From contig NZ_FNJV01000001.1 of assembly GCF_900103125.1 (NCBI RefSeq), positions 1,240,001 through 1,304,000 of the forward strand: a DNA stretch of 64,000 nt, given 5' to 3'. Under the pieces are notes generated by a model, which was not told where the DNA came from, did not search any database, and worked only from the letters and a program-made list of their open reading frames with translations. The stretch comes from Mucilaginibacter sp. OK268 (lineage in GTDB: Bacteria > Bacteroidota > Bacteroidia > Sphingobacteriales > Sphingobacteriaceae). The translations under genes were made by a program, and so were the position numbers. This document shows, one piece after another, positions 53,636 to 62,394 of this stretch (its first letter is position 1; the number at the start of each line of letters is the position of its first letter).

Positions 53636-54556
53636 TTATTTCACATCAAGCGGCGCCATGCTTACCGCTGTAGCAGAAGGGAAGTTTTTTGGTACAGGAT
53701 AAGTAACTTTGCCGCTTCCAAGCCACTCAACCGCCCTTATCATAGTGGTTTGGAAACCTATGCAACGATAGGCAGGTGGATAGGTATCGCCTTTCCACAA
53801 ATGCCCCATGCTTGATACATAAACTTTTCCCTTACCATATTTCACGATCCATTCCACCGGCCAGTTGATGCCCGTAAGTGGGTCTTTAGCATAGGAGAGT
53901 ACCGTGAGGTTTTGTGCCGGGCCACGCGCAAAACGGTATAGTTCAACATCGGGTGTAAGCCATTGTTTAGGGTAAGATCTGTTGATAGGATGGGGATTCA
54001 ATACGCTGATGAGCAGGTTGCTCCTGTCGTTATGATAGGTATCCTGGCCCTGGCCTGGTGGTATGCTGTCTATTTTACCCAATGAATCAACCGTGAGTGC
54101 ATAACCGAAGCTTTTTGACCGCCAGCCCAAGCCTATCATTTTGTTATACTCGGCCCAATCGGGGTAAGCATTATTAGCGGAGTGCAGGATATACAGACCA
54201 CCGCCATTTTTAACATAGTTTTCCAGTTCATGTTGCACGCTTAAAGGCCATTTTAGCTTCGGATTCTGGATGTTGTTGGTATTTTGTATAACTACATCAT
54301 ATTTTTTAAAGTTGGGTTTCCAGCTTGATTGAACGGTGGAATCCTGCAGATTTACAGGTATAGTTGAAACGGTTATGTTGAACAGGCCCGATCCATCCAA
54401 TATTTGCTTCACCATTTTTGTTGTCTGTTTCCAGTCGTGATTACTGAAACCATCAACAATAAGCACCTGGATGATTTTTTTAGGGTGATTTTTTGCACAT
54501 ACCACCGAGCACAATAAGCAACAGGTAAACAGTAAGCTATATTTAAGATATTTCAT
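53636..54556 (-). CDS. Secreted ThuA domain protein
   Basis: 306 residues, signal peptide ending near VVCAKN. The ThuA (class I glutamine amidotransferase-like) fold is seen: IQVLIVDGFSNHDWKQT, YDVVIQNTN, LENYVKNGGGLYILHSANNAYPDWAEY, and GKGKVYVSSMGHLW near the end. ThuA-like proteins are linked to trehalose and related disaccharide metabolism in Rhizobium and are common as secreted proteins in Bacteroidota; the reaction here is not known. Transcribed leftward; the small gene at 53402 may be its distal partner. Confidence 0.88.
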   Translation of the reverse strand: MKYLKYSLLFTCCLLCSVVCAKNHPKKIIQVLIVDGFSNHDWKQTTKMVKQILDGSGLFNITVSTIPVNLQDSTVQSSWKPNFKKYDVVIQNTNNIQNPKLKWPLSVQHELENYVKNGGGLYILHSANNAYPDWAEYNKMIGLGWRSKSFGYALTVDSLGKIDSIPPGQGQDTYHNDRSNLLISVLNPHPINRSYPKQWLTPDVELYRFARGPAQNLTVLSYAKDPLTGINWPVEWIVKYGKGKVYVSSMGHLWKGDTYPPAYRCIGFQTTMIRAVEWLGSGKVTYPVPKNFPSATAVSMAPLDVK

Positions 54557-54659
54557 GGAAATTATTTGTGGTATAAAGATAGGATAAGCTATTACCTGTA
54601 TGTTATGGCAACGAAAGCTAAAGCGTAAAAAAGTTGTTGTAAAAGTTTTTATAAAAGGC

Positions 54660-54965
54660 GCGGTATCGACTCAGCCCGACATCGCTGCGCTTGTCACCCC
54701 TCTTCGCCTGCTTTCTTTCCTTCGCGCGTCATTGCGAGGTACGAAGCAATCTCTATGCTGCACAGGGTTGCTCTGCTTATCGGGGATTATTAATCTTTTG
54801 ATCGTTTTTTATCGGGATTAATGAGCTCCCTCCGGTCGGTTGTCTTCGTGCCTCGCAATGACGCACGGGGAGAATGGGTTTCAACCCTCTTTCCGCCAAA
54901 GGCGAAGATAGGGTGATCCAGCGAAGCGCAGACCGGGTGAGTCGACTACGCGACATGCTGAATAT
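54660..54965. repeat. Large composite inverted repeat around a CATTGCGAGG palindrome
   Basis: The core, GCGTCATTGCGAGGTACGAAG (54726-54746), pairs with its complement at 54844-54864 with one mismatch. Outside it, ~54660-54720 (ATCGACTCAGCCCG, CACCCCTCTTCGCC) matches the complement of ~54895-54960 (CCGGGTGAGTCGACTACGCG). The element fills most of the 509 bp gap between the ThuA and amine oxidase genes; short frames across it are not genes. The first arm is T/C-rich near 54700-54725. Confidence 0.75.
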
Positions 54966-55065
54966 GAATAAATAACTTTATAACTTGTTTATAAAACCCT
55001 TTGTATAGTATATTTAGGCTGATAGCTTATCGGGCTATAGTTCATTTACCTCATAAAACAAGAGA

Positions 55066-56565
55066 ATGGCAAATATCAAAAGAAGGGTATTTATCAAAGG
55101 CACTTTACTGGCCGGTGCCGGTACTATTTTGGGTCCGCAGATCATTAAAGCGGCAGAAGAGAGTGGTACAAGCACAAATCAAGTAGATAAGCCAATAACG
55201 GCAAGCGGTAAAAAGGTTATCGTAGCCGGCGCTGGGATAACTGGGCTATGCTGCGCTTATGAATTGATGAAGGCCGGGCATGAGGTGGTTGTTCTGGAAG
55301 CCAGCGGCCGCTATGGCGGGCATGTGTTTACCGGTCGCGATGGTTTATCTGATGGCCTGTATGCTGATTATGGTGCCGACCATATCACCAAACCGGGCTA
55401 CGAGCGCTTTTTTGAATATGTTGATGAATTTAAGCTCAAGGCTATCCCATATCCGCATGCCGAAGGCTCAGAGGCTGCGCCCGATAATCATACCCTCAAA
55501 ATGATCGACGGGAAATTTTACACTCCCGAAATGATGAAAGACCCGGCGGTGCTAACCAAATTCGGGTTTAACGAAAAGGAGATCAAATTTCTGTCGGAAA
55601 ACCCGATGTACGCCCTGAGCGATTTTTACCTGAAACCATACCTGAGCAAGTTTACCGACCCGTACCAGCCCTTTGGCGTGGGTTACGATGATTACGACCA
55701 GATAGCCATAGCCGAAATCTATAAAAAAGAAGGCGCTTCGCCGGGCGCGCTTCGGTTTTTGGGAGGAAGTACTACCAATGCCCTATACGCGCTGTGGCGG
55801 TCGGCTATGATGAAATCCCGGGGGATTCCGGCATCAGAAGGGGATACCTATCACTTAAAAGATGGTAACGAGCAGCTGCCTATGGCTTTTGCCAAACGTC
55901 TGGGTGCAAGGGTTAAACTTAATCACCCGGTTACGGCCATTAAGCATGATAGTACAGGGGTAACGGTTTCCTACAAAGCATACGGTACTACTCAAATTCA
56001 GGAAATGAAGGCCGATTTTTTGGTGAACTGCATCACCCTGCCCATATTTAAAACTATCCCGGTTAGTCCGCCGCTATCCCCGGCTAAGCAGTATGTGGTT
56101 AACCGCATGGGGTATTCTTCACATCCTTTTTATGTGTTTGAGGCCAGTTCCAAATTCTGGCTCGATGATGGGTTTAAAACCATCAATATGGAGTTTGAGC
56201 ACCCGGATATATCGTCTATATGGGAAGAAACCAACGAGGTGGATACCCAAAGAGTGATTCTGAAAGCCTTTGGCCCGGGTGGCATATCGCCAGAACGTGT
56301 TCTGGCGGCTTTCAGGGCTGTGTACCCGGGTAAACATGATACCATAGAACAGGCCCTAACGTTCGACTGGACGAAGGACCGCTTTGCCCCGGCCTGCGAA
56401 ATGCAGCCCTTCCCGATAGGTACTATGCGTAAATTCTGGCCGCAGGTAATGCTGCCCGAAGGTCGGATCTATTTTGCAGGCACCTATGCCGATAATATGA
56501 GCCGGGGAATGGAGTCCTGCATCCGCTCGGCGCAGCGGGTGGCACAGGAAATTGGCAAGGTGTGA
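55066..56565 (+). CDS. Tat-exported FAD-dependent amine oxidase
   Basis: 499 residues. A Tat signal (IKRRVFIKGTLLAGAGTIL) leads to an FAD-binding Rossmann motif, KVIVAGAGITGLCCAYELMKAG, near residue 50, followed by VVVLEASGRYGGHVFTG, typical of flavin monoamine oxidases. The C-terminal FAD motif is GRIYFAGTYADNMSRGMESCIRSAQRVAQEI. Tat export fits folding with FAD before export to the periplasm. Substrate unknown: amino acid, polyamine or other primary amine. It is alone between two palindromic repeats. Confidence 0.88.
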   Translation: MANIKRRVFIKGTLLAGAGTILGPQIIKAAEESGTSTNQVDKPITASGKKVIVAGAGITGLCCAYELMKAGHEVVVLEASGRYGGHVFTGRDGLSDGLYADYGADHITKPGYERFFEYVDEFKLKAIPYPHAEGSEAAPDNHTLKMIDGKFYTPEMMKDPAVLTKFGFNEKEIKFLSENPMYALSDFYLKPYLSKFTDPYQPFGVGYDDYDQIAIAEIYKKEGASPGALRFLGGSTTNALYALWRSAMMKSRGIPASEGDTYHLKDGNEQLPMAFAKRLGARVKLNHPVTAIKHDSTGVTVSYKAYGTTQIQEMKADFLVNCITLPIFKTIPVSPPLSPAKQYVVNRMGYSSHPFYVFEASSKFWLDDGFKTINMEFEHPDISSIWEETNEVDTQRVILKAFGPGGISPERVLAAFRAVYPGKHDTIEQALTFDWTKDRFAPACEMQPFPIGTMRKFWPQVMLPEGRIYFAGTYADNMSRGMESCIRSAQRVAQEIGKV

Positions 56566-56647
56566 GTTTACAATCTGAGTTAAAGACCGGTCATGGTTCG
56601 ACAAGCTCACCATGACACCCAATTAACGTTAAGAACTAAAAAACAAT

Positions 56648-56735
56648 CATGTCATTGCGAGCGATAGCGTGGTAATCTCCTCGCGTTTATACATATGACG
56701 AGATTGCTTCGTCGTTCCTTCTCGCAATGACATGG
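56648..56735. repeat. Palindromic interspersed repeat, CATTGCGAG family
   Basis: ATGTCATTGCGAGCGATAGC opens and CTCGCAATGACATGG closes the element, with GATTGCTTCGTCG inside. It is related to the repeats at 32946-33032 and 54726-54864. A half copy of another repeat (GGTTCGACAAGCTCACCATGACA) precedes it at ~56593. Confidence 0.75.
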
Positions 56736-56783
56736 TTTTTATTTTTTGTCTTTGATCCTTACTCCCAAAATCCGTCCAATCCC

Positions 56784-57170
56784 CTAAGGCACCTGGTTGA
56801 TATGCGACACCGAAAATTTTAAACCCATAATGCCGATCATGATGAGGGAGATAAAGAAAACCTCCATCCAGGTGATGGTTTTGTTGAAGAAGGCCATTTC
56901 GGCTACTTTGATAAATACCAGGGTGGCTGCGGTCCAGATGGCGTATGCGGTGGCTGTAGAGAGCTCTTTGATGGCCAGGGAGAAGAAGTATACGTTACAC
57001 ACACCAAACAGGATATAACCCAGCAATGGCGCCAATAGCGGGAAGCTCACATCAACCCGGTAAAAGTTGTGCCAGGTAAGCAGTTTAAGATCGCTTAGTT
57101 TAAAGTATTTTACCGAAAACGTCCACGCGGTTTCAAATACTGCTGCTATGATGATGTATATCCAGGCCAA
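56784..57170 (-). CDS. SMR family small multidrug/guanidinium-type transporter
   Basis: 128 residues with four transmembrane helices. The essential membrane Glu is E13 in AAVFETAWTFSVKY; the central ATAYAIWTAATLV segment corresponds to the conserved AYAxW motif. The E-T-x-W pattern is closer to the SugE/Gdx-type subgroup than EmrE, but a 20-residue insertion (LLTWHNFYRVDVSFPLLAP) after helix 1 differs from both. It likely works as a dimeric proton-coupled exporter of small cations. Twelve bases after the sterol desaturase gene, so probably co-transcribed. Confidence 0.85.
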   Translation of the reverse strand: MAWIYIIIAAVFETAWTFSVKYFKLSDLKLLTWHNFYRVDVSFPLLAPLLGYILFGVCNVYFFSLAIKELSTATAYAIWTAATLVFIKVAEMAFFNKTITWMEVFFISLIMIGIMGLKFSVSHINQVP

Positions 57171-57181
57171 AGGTTATCGGG

Positions 57182-58138
57182 TTATTGCAAAATTTCTTCT
57201 TGCGGGTGAGGGGTTATGCTTGTGTCGATTGTTTTGGGTTGATGTATTGTATCGGTTTTAGAATGTTGTTTTTTCCATGGTGATAACAACAAAGATAAAA
57301 TAGCCGGGCGCAAATTATAATAGCGCTCAAACCATTTATATTTCAACAGCTTGTTTTCGTCAAAACGCTTTACGGAAAAGGCGTGCTGTAAAAAATAATC
57401 TTTAGGGTACTCATAGCCTAATCCCCAGTTCTCGCGCTCGTTACCAGGTGAATGTCCCGGATCATAAGCAGAGCCAAACAGATGGTCCCAGATGGAAAAC
57501 TTGGTAGCAAAATTGGCATGGAAAACTTCCTGGTAATTGGCATGGTGCCACAAATGCAGCTCGGGTGTGTTGAGGATATATTTGAGCTTGCCCAGCTTCA
57601 CGTTCACGTTAGCGTGGATAAACATACCGAACATGGCATCCAGCAGGGCTTTGATGGGTATCACCGCCGGATCAGCCCCTAATAAAATAATGGGGGCAAA
57701 CTCAATGGTTTGGTTAATGATGATCTCGATGATGTGCGAACGCGAGCCTGATAAAAAATCAACTTCTTTACCGGAATGATGCGCCTCGTGAGTTCGCCAA
57801 AGAAATTTGCTGCGGTGCTGCAGTCGGTGAAATAGATAAATGTACAGATCATGCGTTACCAGGAAAAACAACACCTGCACGGCTATAGGCCAATGGGTTA
57901 CAAACTGAATGGCCGACCAATCGAAATGATGCTGAATAGGGGCTATGATATAATCAAATATCAGGATCTTTAAAAAATAGCTTTGTATCAGGGTATACCA
58001 AACCAGGTCGATCCAGAAACCTTCCCTGAAAAATTTTAACCCTTTACGGTAAGGCGATACCCGTTCCCAGGTAATAATGAATATTACCCACAAAACCAGT
58101 ATCGTAGTGGTAACGGTAAGTAGTTTTTCCTGTGGCAT
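57182..58138 (-). CDS. Sterol desaturase/fatty acid hydroxylase superfamily membrane protein
   Basis: 318 residues with ~5 membrane helices and the full set of histidine boxes of the di-iron hydroxylase family: HDLYIYLFHR, THEAHHSG and LWHHANY, with a further His in FHANF. The residues bind two irons and hydroxylate or desaturate lipid chains (O2-dependent). Substrate unknown; sphinganine and fatty acids are candidates since sphingolipids are usual in Sphingobacteriaceae, but that is inference. The C-terminal ~40 residues are a polar extension. Confidence 0.9.
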   Translation of the reverse strand: MPQEKLLTVTTTILVLWVIFIITWERVSPYRKGLKFFREGFWIDLVWYTLIQSYFLKILIFDYIIAPIQHHFDWSAIQFVTHWPIAVQVLFFLVTHDLYIYLFHRLQHRSKFLWRTHEAHHSGKEVDFLSGSRSHIIEIIINQTIEFAPIILLGADPAVIPIKALLDAMFGMFIHANVNVKLGKLKYILNTPELHLWHHANYQEVFHANFATKFSIWDHLFGSAYDPGHSPGNERENWGLGYEYPKDYFLQHAFSVKRFDENKLLKYKWFERYYNLRPAILSLLLSPWKKQHSKTDTIHQPKTIDTSITPHPQEEILQ

Positions 58139-58151
58139 TGTTTTTAAGTTA

Positions 58152-58235
58152 GTGAGTAGTGAGTGGTGAGTTGAGAGTGGTTGGGCAGTTAATCAAAATT
58201 TAAAAACCACTCACCACTCTCTATTCACTACTCAC
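58152..58235. repeat. Imperfect inverted repeat, GTGAGTAGTGA type
   Basis: GTGAGTAGTGAGTGGTGAG.. pairs imperfectly with ..CTCACCACTCTCTATTCACTACTCAC over ~31 bases each. Low-complexity inverted repeat between the sterol desaturase and SDR genes; could act as a transcript hairpin within the leftward series. Confidence 0.6.
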
Positions 58236-58241
58236 CACAAT

Positions 58242-59054
58242 TTATATCGCTGTCCATCCGCCGTCAACCACCAGGTTGGCGCCGGTCATATAGGCGGAGG
58301 CATCGCTGGCTAAAAATATCAGTGCGCCCTGGTAATCATTGGACTTTGCCATACGGCCCAGTAATGTTTTGGCCGAATAGTTCTCAACAAAAAAATCGTT
58401 CTGGTTATTCTCTACGCCACCCGGCGAAAGTGTGTTAACCCGCACCCCTTTATTACCCCAATACGAAGCCAGGAAACGGGTGAAGTTAATCACCGCGCCT
58501 TTGGTTACCGGGTAGGCGGCAGATTTATAAAAATCCTGTTCGCCCTGCGCGTTTTTGTATATCGACTGATCGGGGCCTACCATACCATAGGTAGAAGCGA
58601 CGTTGATAATGCTGCCAGAACGTTGGTCGGCCATTACGGTACCAAACACCTGCGAGCATAAAAACACGCCGGTCACATTTACATTCAGTGATTGCTGAAA
58701 TGCCGCGAGCGGATAATTCTCAAATGCCGAGAGCTCTTTGGCCATAGCCGGATTCTCGAACATATCGTTAATGGCGGCGTTATTCACCAATATGTCGATG
58801 CTGCCGTAACGGGTGGTGATCTTATCGCGGGCAACCTCCAGAGAGTGTTTGCTGGTTACGTCGATCTTTAAGCCTCCGTGTTGTTCGCCGAGGTTGGCGG
58901 CAAAGGCTTCTACCTTTTTCTCGTCCATATCGGCAGCTACCACGTTCGCGCCGGCCATAGCCAGTGCTTCGCAATGCTTTTGCCCGATAAGACCCAGTGC
59001 CCCGGTCACGATAGCCGTTTTTCCCTGTAATGAAAATAGTTCCATATACTTCAT
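58242..59054 (-). CDS. SDR family oxidoreductase in the sugar-biosynthesis cluster
   Basis: 270 residues from the ATG at 59054 (another ATG at 59045); the frame extends upstream over simple repeats to 59099 but these residues are unlikely to be translated. The NAD(P) motif is VTGALGLIGQKHC (glycine-rich TGxxxxIG), with ADMDE after strand 2 favouring NAD+. The active site is Ser in NVASTYGMVG and Y-P-V-T-K (SAAYPVTKGA). The C-terminus MTGANLVVDGGWTAI is typical. Insertions around STYGMVGPDQSIYKNAQGEQ occur in SDRs of surface polysaccharide loci. Likely oxidises or reduces a sugar hydroxyl or ketone in the pathway described for the neighbouring genes. Confidence 0.88.
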   Translation of the reverse strand: MKYMELFSLQGKTAIVTGALGLIGQKHCEALAMAGANVVAADMDEKKVEAFAANLGEQHGGLKIDVTSKHSLEVARDKITTRYGSIDILVNNAAINDMFENPAMAKELSAFENYPLAAFQQSLNVNVTGVFLCSQVFGTVMADQRSGSIINVASTYGMVGPDQSIYKNAQGEQDFYKSAAYPVTKGAVINFTRFLASYWGNKGVRVNTLSPGGVENNQNDFFVENYSAKTLLGRMAKSNDYQGALIFLASDASAYMTGANLVVDGGWTAI

Positions 59055-59057
59055 AAT

Positions 59058-59200
59058 GAGAGTCAAGATATAAGAGTCAAGAATCAAGAGAAAAAACAAA
59101 AACCTTTGTTTGCTACCAGTATGCTTAACTACGTCTCGTTATCAGTTATTATTTTTTCTTTTTTATTTTCTTGACTCTTGGTTCTTGACTCTTAATTCTC
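59058..59200. repeat. Inverted repeat of GAGTCAAGA units
   Basis: Purine-rich GAGAGTCAAGATATAAGAG.. (59058-59095) faces pyrimidine-rich ..CTTGACTCTTGGTTCTTGACTCTT (59166-59200). The arms can pair over ~35 bases imperfectly. It lies in the gap between the aminotransferase and SDR genes. Confidence 0.6.
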
Positions 59201-59202
59201 GT

Positions 59203-60546
59203 TTATAATGCGGCGGTTTTTGGCTTAATGTTATAATTGCTCACCTTACGGAAAACAGCCTCCAAAACTTCGCCTTTTAAATAGCTTTTCACATCGCCGC
59301 TTAAAATGGCCTCTTTAACCAGTTGCAATACATCGCGGTAGGCTAAAAGGGTGTAGTCAATATCTTCGGAAGTATGGCTGAAGCACATGTTATGGAAACC
59401 GGCCCAAAGGATACCACGTTTAATCATTTCCTGCTGCATCAGTGTTTTCAGTTCCAGTGCATTACCAGCCTCCGGAGTAAAAGTTACCATACTGCGACAG
59501 TTATAGCCTATGCAGCGGGTGTACTGGTCCATACCTAATGATATAGCGATCTGGTTATAGCCGTCTTTTAACAAGGCACCATGCTGATCAAGGTATTGCG
59601 GTACATTTTTATCACGCAGCTCGTTGATGGTAGCTATACAGGCTGCTAATGATAGCGCCTCACCGCCAAAGGTGGTATAGCTGAATACTTCGGAGTTGAA
59701 GAGCTCCATCACATCTGCGCGACCGGTAAGCAGGGCTATAGGCATGCCATTGGCACAAGCCTTGGAAAACACCGCCAGATCGGCCTTTACATCGAAGTAT
59801 TCCTGCGCACCGCCCAGGGCAATACGGAAGCCTGTCCACATTTCATCAAAAATAAGCAGGGTGCCATTTTCACGGCATACCTCGGCTAATTCCTGTAAAA
59901 AGCCGGGTTTGGGTGCCTCAAAAATAAAAGGCTCCAATATCAGGGCAGCAACGCTTTCGTCTAAGGCTGCTTTTATCGATTCGATGTCGTTGTATTCAAA
60001 AGTGTAGGTAAGGTCCTGTATGGCACCGGGAATGCCTGCATTGCGGCTGGTGATACCGATATACCAATCGTGCCAGCCGTGATAACCGCAGCAAAATACT
60101 TTGTCGCGACCGGTAAATGCGCGGGCAACACGAATGGCGGCAGAGCAAACATCAGCACCGGTTTTGGCTATTTTAACCGCCTCGGCATTCGGGATCACTT
60201 GTTGTACCAGTTCGGATAATTCAACCTCCAGTGGGTGCATCAGGGAGAAGGTGATACCATCGTTTAGTTGCTCGCGGATAGCATTATCAACAGCAGGGTA
60301 GGCGTAGCCTAAGGAGATAGGGCCAATGGCCGAGTTATAATCGATATATTCATTACCATCGGCATCCCAAACATGCGAGCCTTTACCTTTTACCAGGTAT
60401 TTGGGCGCTACGCCTTTGCTAAACTGACCCGGACCTTTAGCCAGGGTTTGGGTAACCGGTTTTTGAACTTTTAAAGCGCGCTCGTATATTTTGTCCGACT
60501 CGGTGATGTCGGGATAATTATTGCTTAACTGTATTTTATTAGCCAT
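59203..60546 (-). CDS. Class III aminotransferase, glutamate-1-semialdehyde aminomutase-like
   Basis: 447 residues from ATG 60546 (a TTG two codons upstream is in frame). PLP-enzyme motifs: YIDYNSAIGPISLGYAYP, KTGADVCSAAIRVARAFTGRDKV, CCGYHGWHDWY, LIFDEMWTGFR (Asp for the pyridine nitrogen), and the Schiff-base Lys in VFSKACANGMPIA. Although HemL-like, its neighbours (SpsF, split transketolase, SDR) place it among the group that aminate or isomerise sugar intermediates in surface polysaccharide loci. The tail (~400-447) is longer than in HemL. Heme synthesis is unlikely to be its task here. Confidence 0.87.
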   Translation of the reverse strand: MANKIQLSNNYPDITESDKIYERALKVQKPVTQTLAKGPGQFSKGVAPKYLVKGKGSHVWDADGNEYIDYNSAIGPISLGYAYPAVDNAIREQLNDGITFSLMHPLEVELSELVQQVIPNAEAVKIAKTGADVCSAAIRVARAFTGRDKVFCCGYHGWHDWYIGITSRNAGIPGAIQDLTYTFEYNDIESIKAALDESVAALILEPFIFEAPKPGFLQELAEVCRENGTLLIFDEMWTGFRIALGGAQEYFDVKADLAVFSKACANGMPIALLTGRADVMELFNSEVFSYTTFGGEALSLAACIATINELRDKNVPQYLDQHGALLKDGYNQIAISLGMDQYTRCIGYNCRSMVTFTPEAGNALELKTLMQQEMIKRGILWAGFHNMCFSHTSEDIDYTLLAYRDVLQLVKEAILSGDVKSYLKGEVLEAVFRKVSNYNIKPKTAAL

Positions 60547-60559
60547 GGTCAAATCTTTT

Positions 60560-61498
60560 TTATTCTGAAAACTCTGGGGTTAATATAGATGGTTGTGAGT
60601 ACCCGGTTTGATAGCCTAATATCCGCTCGGCTATTTGTTTGCCGGAGAAGCCTTCGTTTTGTAATACATCTGGTAATAAGGCGGGTCTGAACCATCTTTC
60701 CTTTAAAGCGATAGGCATTACCTTGGCCGTGGTTTGGTATTGTAATAATACTTCGGCAACAATAGTATATAAGCCGCCGGTAAGGAAATGATCTTCGAGG
60801 GTAACGATGAGGTTGCTGCTGGCTGCTACTTGCAGAATGATAGCTTCGTCAACCGGTTTAAGGCTACGCATGTTTACCAGACCAACTGATAGGCCTTCGT
60901 TTTGCAACACCTCCACAGCGATGAGGGCCTGCTCAAACATTAACCCATAGGTTAAGATGGTTACATCACTGCCTGAACAGATCACTTCGGCTTTACCTAA
61001 TTCAAAAGGCTCATGTACGTGACTGGTCTTGCGAGTATTAATACGGGTATAAGCCGGGTTAGGCGATTTCCATATCTCCGGTAGCATTTTTACCAGGTCG
61101 TCCTCATCAGCCGGGGCAAAAACAGTAACATTAGGGATGCCTCGCATAATGGAAATATCTTCAATAGCCTGGTGAGTAGGCCCGTTTGCATCTGATAAAA
61201 AGCCGGGGATAAAACCACTTAGCTTAGCCGGTAAATTGGCAATGCCCAGGTCGGTACGTACAAATTCAAAAGCACGCATGGTTAAAAATGCAGCCAGGGC
61301 GTGTACCACCGGAACACGGCCACGCAGGGCCAGACCAGCCGCCGCACCTATCATGGTTTGCTCGGTGATGCCGGTATCAATAAAACGTTTACCCATAACG
61401 GCAGGCAGGTTACGCACCAGTGCGCGGTTTTCGGCTGTCATCACTACTACCTGTTCATCGTTCAGGGCCGTTTCGGTTAATAATTCTTCGTAGGTCAT
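60560..61498 (-). CDS. Transketolase-like, C-terminal subunit (pyrimidine-binding and C-terminal domains)
   Basis: 312 residues from ATG 61498, four bases after the stop of the N-terminal subunit gene; a TTG at 61513 is an alternative that would overlap it. The pyrimidine-binding domain shows FIDTGITEQTMIGAAAGLALRG (catalytic Glu for TPP activation), FLTMRAFEFVRTDL, and GPTHQAIEDISIMRGIPN. The C-terminal domain ends with EDHFLTGGLYTIV. With the gene at 61503 it forms a split transketolase, moving a two-carbon ketol unit, or a DXS-like decarboxylating activity. Its presence within a sugar locus suggests formation of a special ketose. Confidence 0.9.
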   Translation of the reverse strand: MTYEELLTETALNDEQVVVMTAENRALVRNLPAVMGKRFIDTGITEQTMIGAAAGLALRGRVPVVHALAAFLTMRAFEFVRTDLGIANLPAKLSGFIPGFLSDANGPTHQAIEDISIMRGIPNVTVFAPADEDDLVKMLPEIWKSPNPAYTRINTRKTSHVHEPFELGKAEVICSGSDVTILTYGLMFEQALIAVEVLQNEGLSVGLVNMRSLKPVDEAIILQVAASSNLIVTLEDHFLTGGLYTIVAEVLLQYQTTAKVMPIALKERWFRPALLPDVLQNEGFSGKQIAERILGYQTGYSQPSILTPEFSE

Positions 61499-61502
61499 GG
61501 GC

Positions 61503-62366
61503 TTATCTGACAATTAAAGTTTCTGATGTTAATGAGGTGATATGCTCGCCATGCAATTCCAGTAAAAGCTGCTCGACTTCATCGGCCGAGAAATTACAGA
61601 ACCAGCGATCGGCTCGCTCCTGTATACTGGGGAGGCCTTTTCCGCGCACGGTATCGGCTATAACTACATTGAGTTTGCCTTGTTGAAAAGGGTAGGTGCT
61701 GAAGGCCTCATGCAATTCGGTATAGCTATGGCCGTTGATACGATGTACCGCCGCACCAAATGATTCAAATTTTTGTACTAAAGGCTCCAATGGTATCAGA
61801 TCCTCCGTGCGCATATTGGCCTGGAAATGGTTCCGGTCGATCACAAAGATCAGGTTATCTAACTGATAGGCATTGGCCACCAGTATGGCTTCCCAGCAGG
61901 TGCCTTCGTTTAACTCGCCATCGCCCATGATACATATTACTTTGTTGTTGCTGCCGCTGATTTTGAGATCCATAGCAACACCTATGGCTACCGAAGGCAG
62001 GTGACCCAGTGAGCCTGAATGGAACTCAACTCCCGGGATTTTTGTATTGGGGTGCCAATAAATATGATCGTTCAAAGAAAGATGGTTATCCAGTCGTTCT
62101 TTTTGCAGAAAGCCCAATTCAACCAATGTGCCGTATAAAGCTGGAACATCATGGCCTTTAGAAAGAAAAAGGTAATCACGGTTGGTGTCTTTTAAATTTG
62201 AAGGCGTAAGGTTCAGAAATTCGCTATACAGGTAAACGATCATATCAACTGCCGATAAAGAGGCTCCTGTAAAGCAACCGCCTGCTGTTGACATGCGCAC
62301 AATATGTTCGCGCACTTTTAGCGCTATGGCCTGTAGTTCCTGTTCGCTATGTTTTGTGTTTTCCAC
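61503..62366 (-). CDS. Transketolase-like, N-terminal subunit (TPP pyrophosphate-binding domain)
   Basis: 287 residues starting at GTG 62366; no ATG is available in frame nearby. The TPP motif is complete: MGDGELNEGTCWEAILVAN to LIFVIDRN (GDG..NN-type). SKGHDVPALYGTLVELG, SGSLGHLPSVAIGVAMD and a His-rich entry (HIYWHPNTK) are typical of transketolase N-terminal subunits. It must pair with the protein from 60560-61498 to be active. Genes of this split type occur both in central metabolism of archaea and in bacterial polysaccharide loci. Confidence 0.92.
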   Translation of the reverse strand: MENTKHSEQELQAIALKVREHIVRMSTAGGCFTGASLSAVDMIVYLYSEFLNLTPSNLKDTNRDYLFLSKGHDVPALYGTLVELGFLQKERLDNHLSLNDHIYWHPNTKIPGVEFHSGSLGHLPSVAIGVAMDLKISGSNNKVICIMGDGELNEGTCWEAILVANAYQLDNLIFVIDRNHFQANMRTEDLIPLEPLVQKFESFGAAVHRINGHSYTELHEAFSTYPFQQGKLNVVIADTVRGKGLPSIQERADRWFCNFSADEVEQLLLELHGEHITSLTSETLIVR

Positions 62367-62394
62367 GGGGTAATGGTTATTTTAATTTAATATT

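Noticed and set aside
54600-54821. Plus-strand 73-codon frame upstream of the amine oxidase
   Set aside because: It runs through the composite palindromic repeat and ends within it; no domain.
59203-60546. Assignment of the aminotransferase as hemL for heme biosynthesis
   Set aside because: Context is SpsF, split transketolase and SDR, with no heme genes; the tail differs from HemL.
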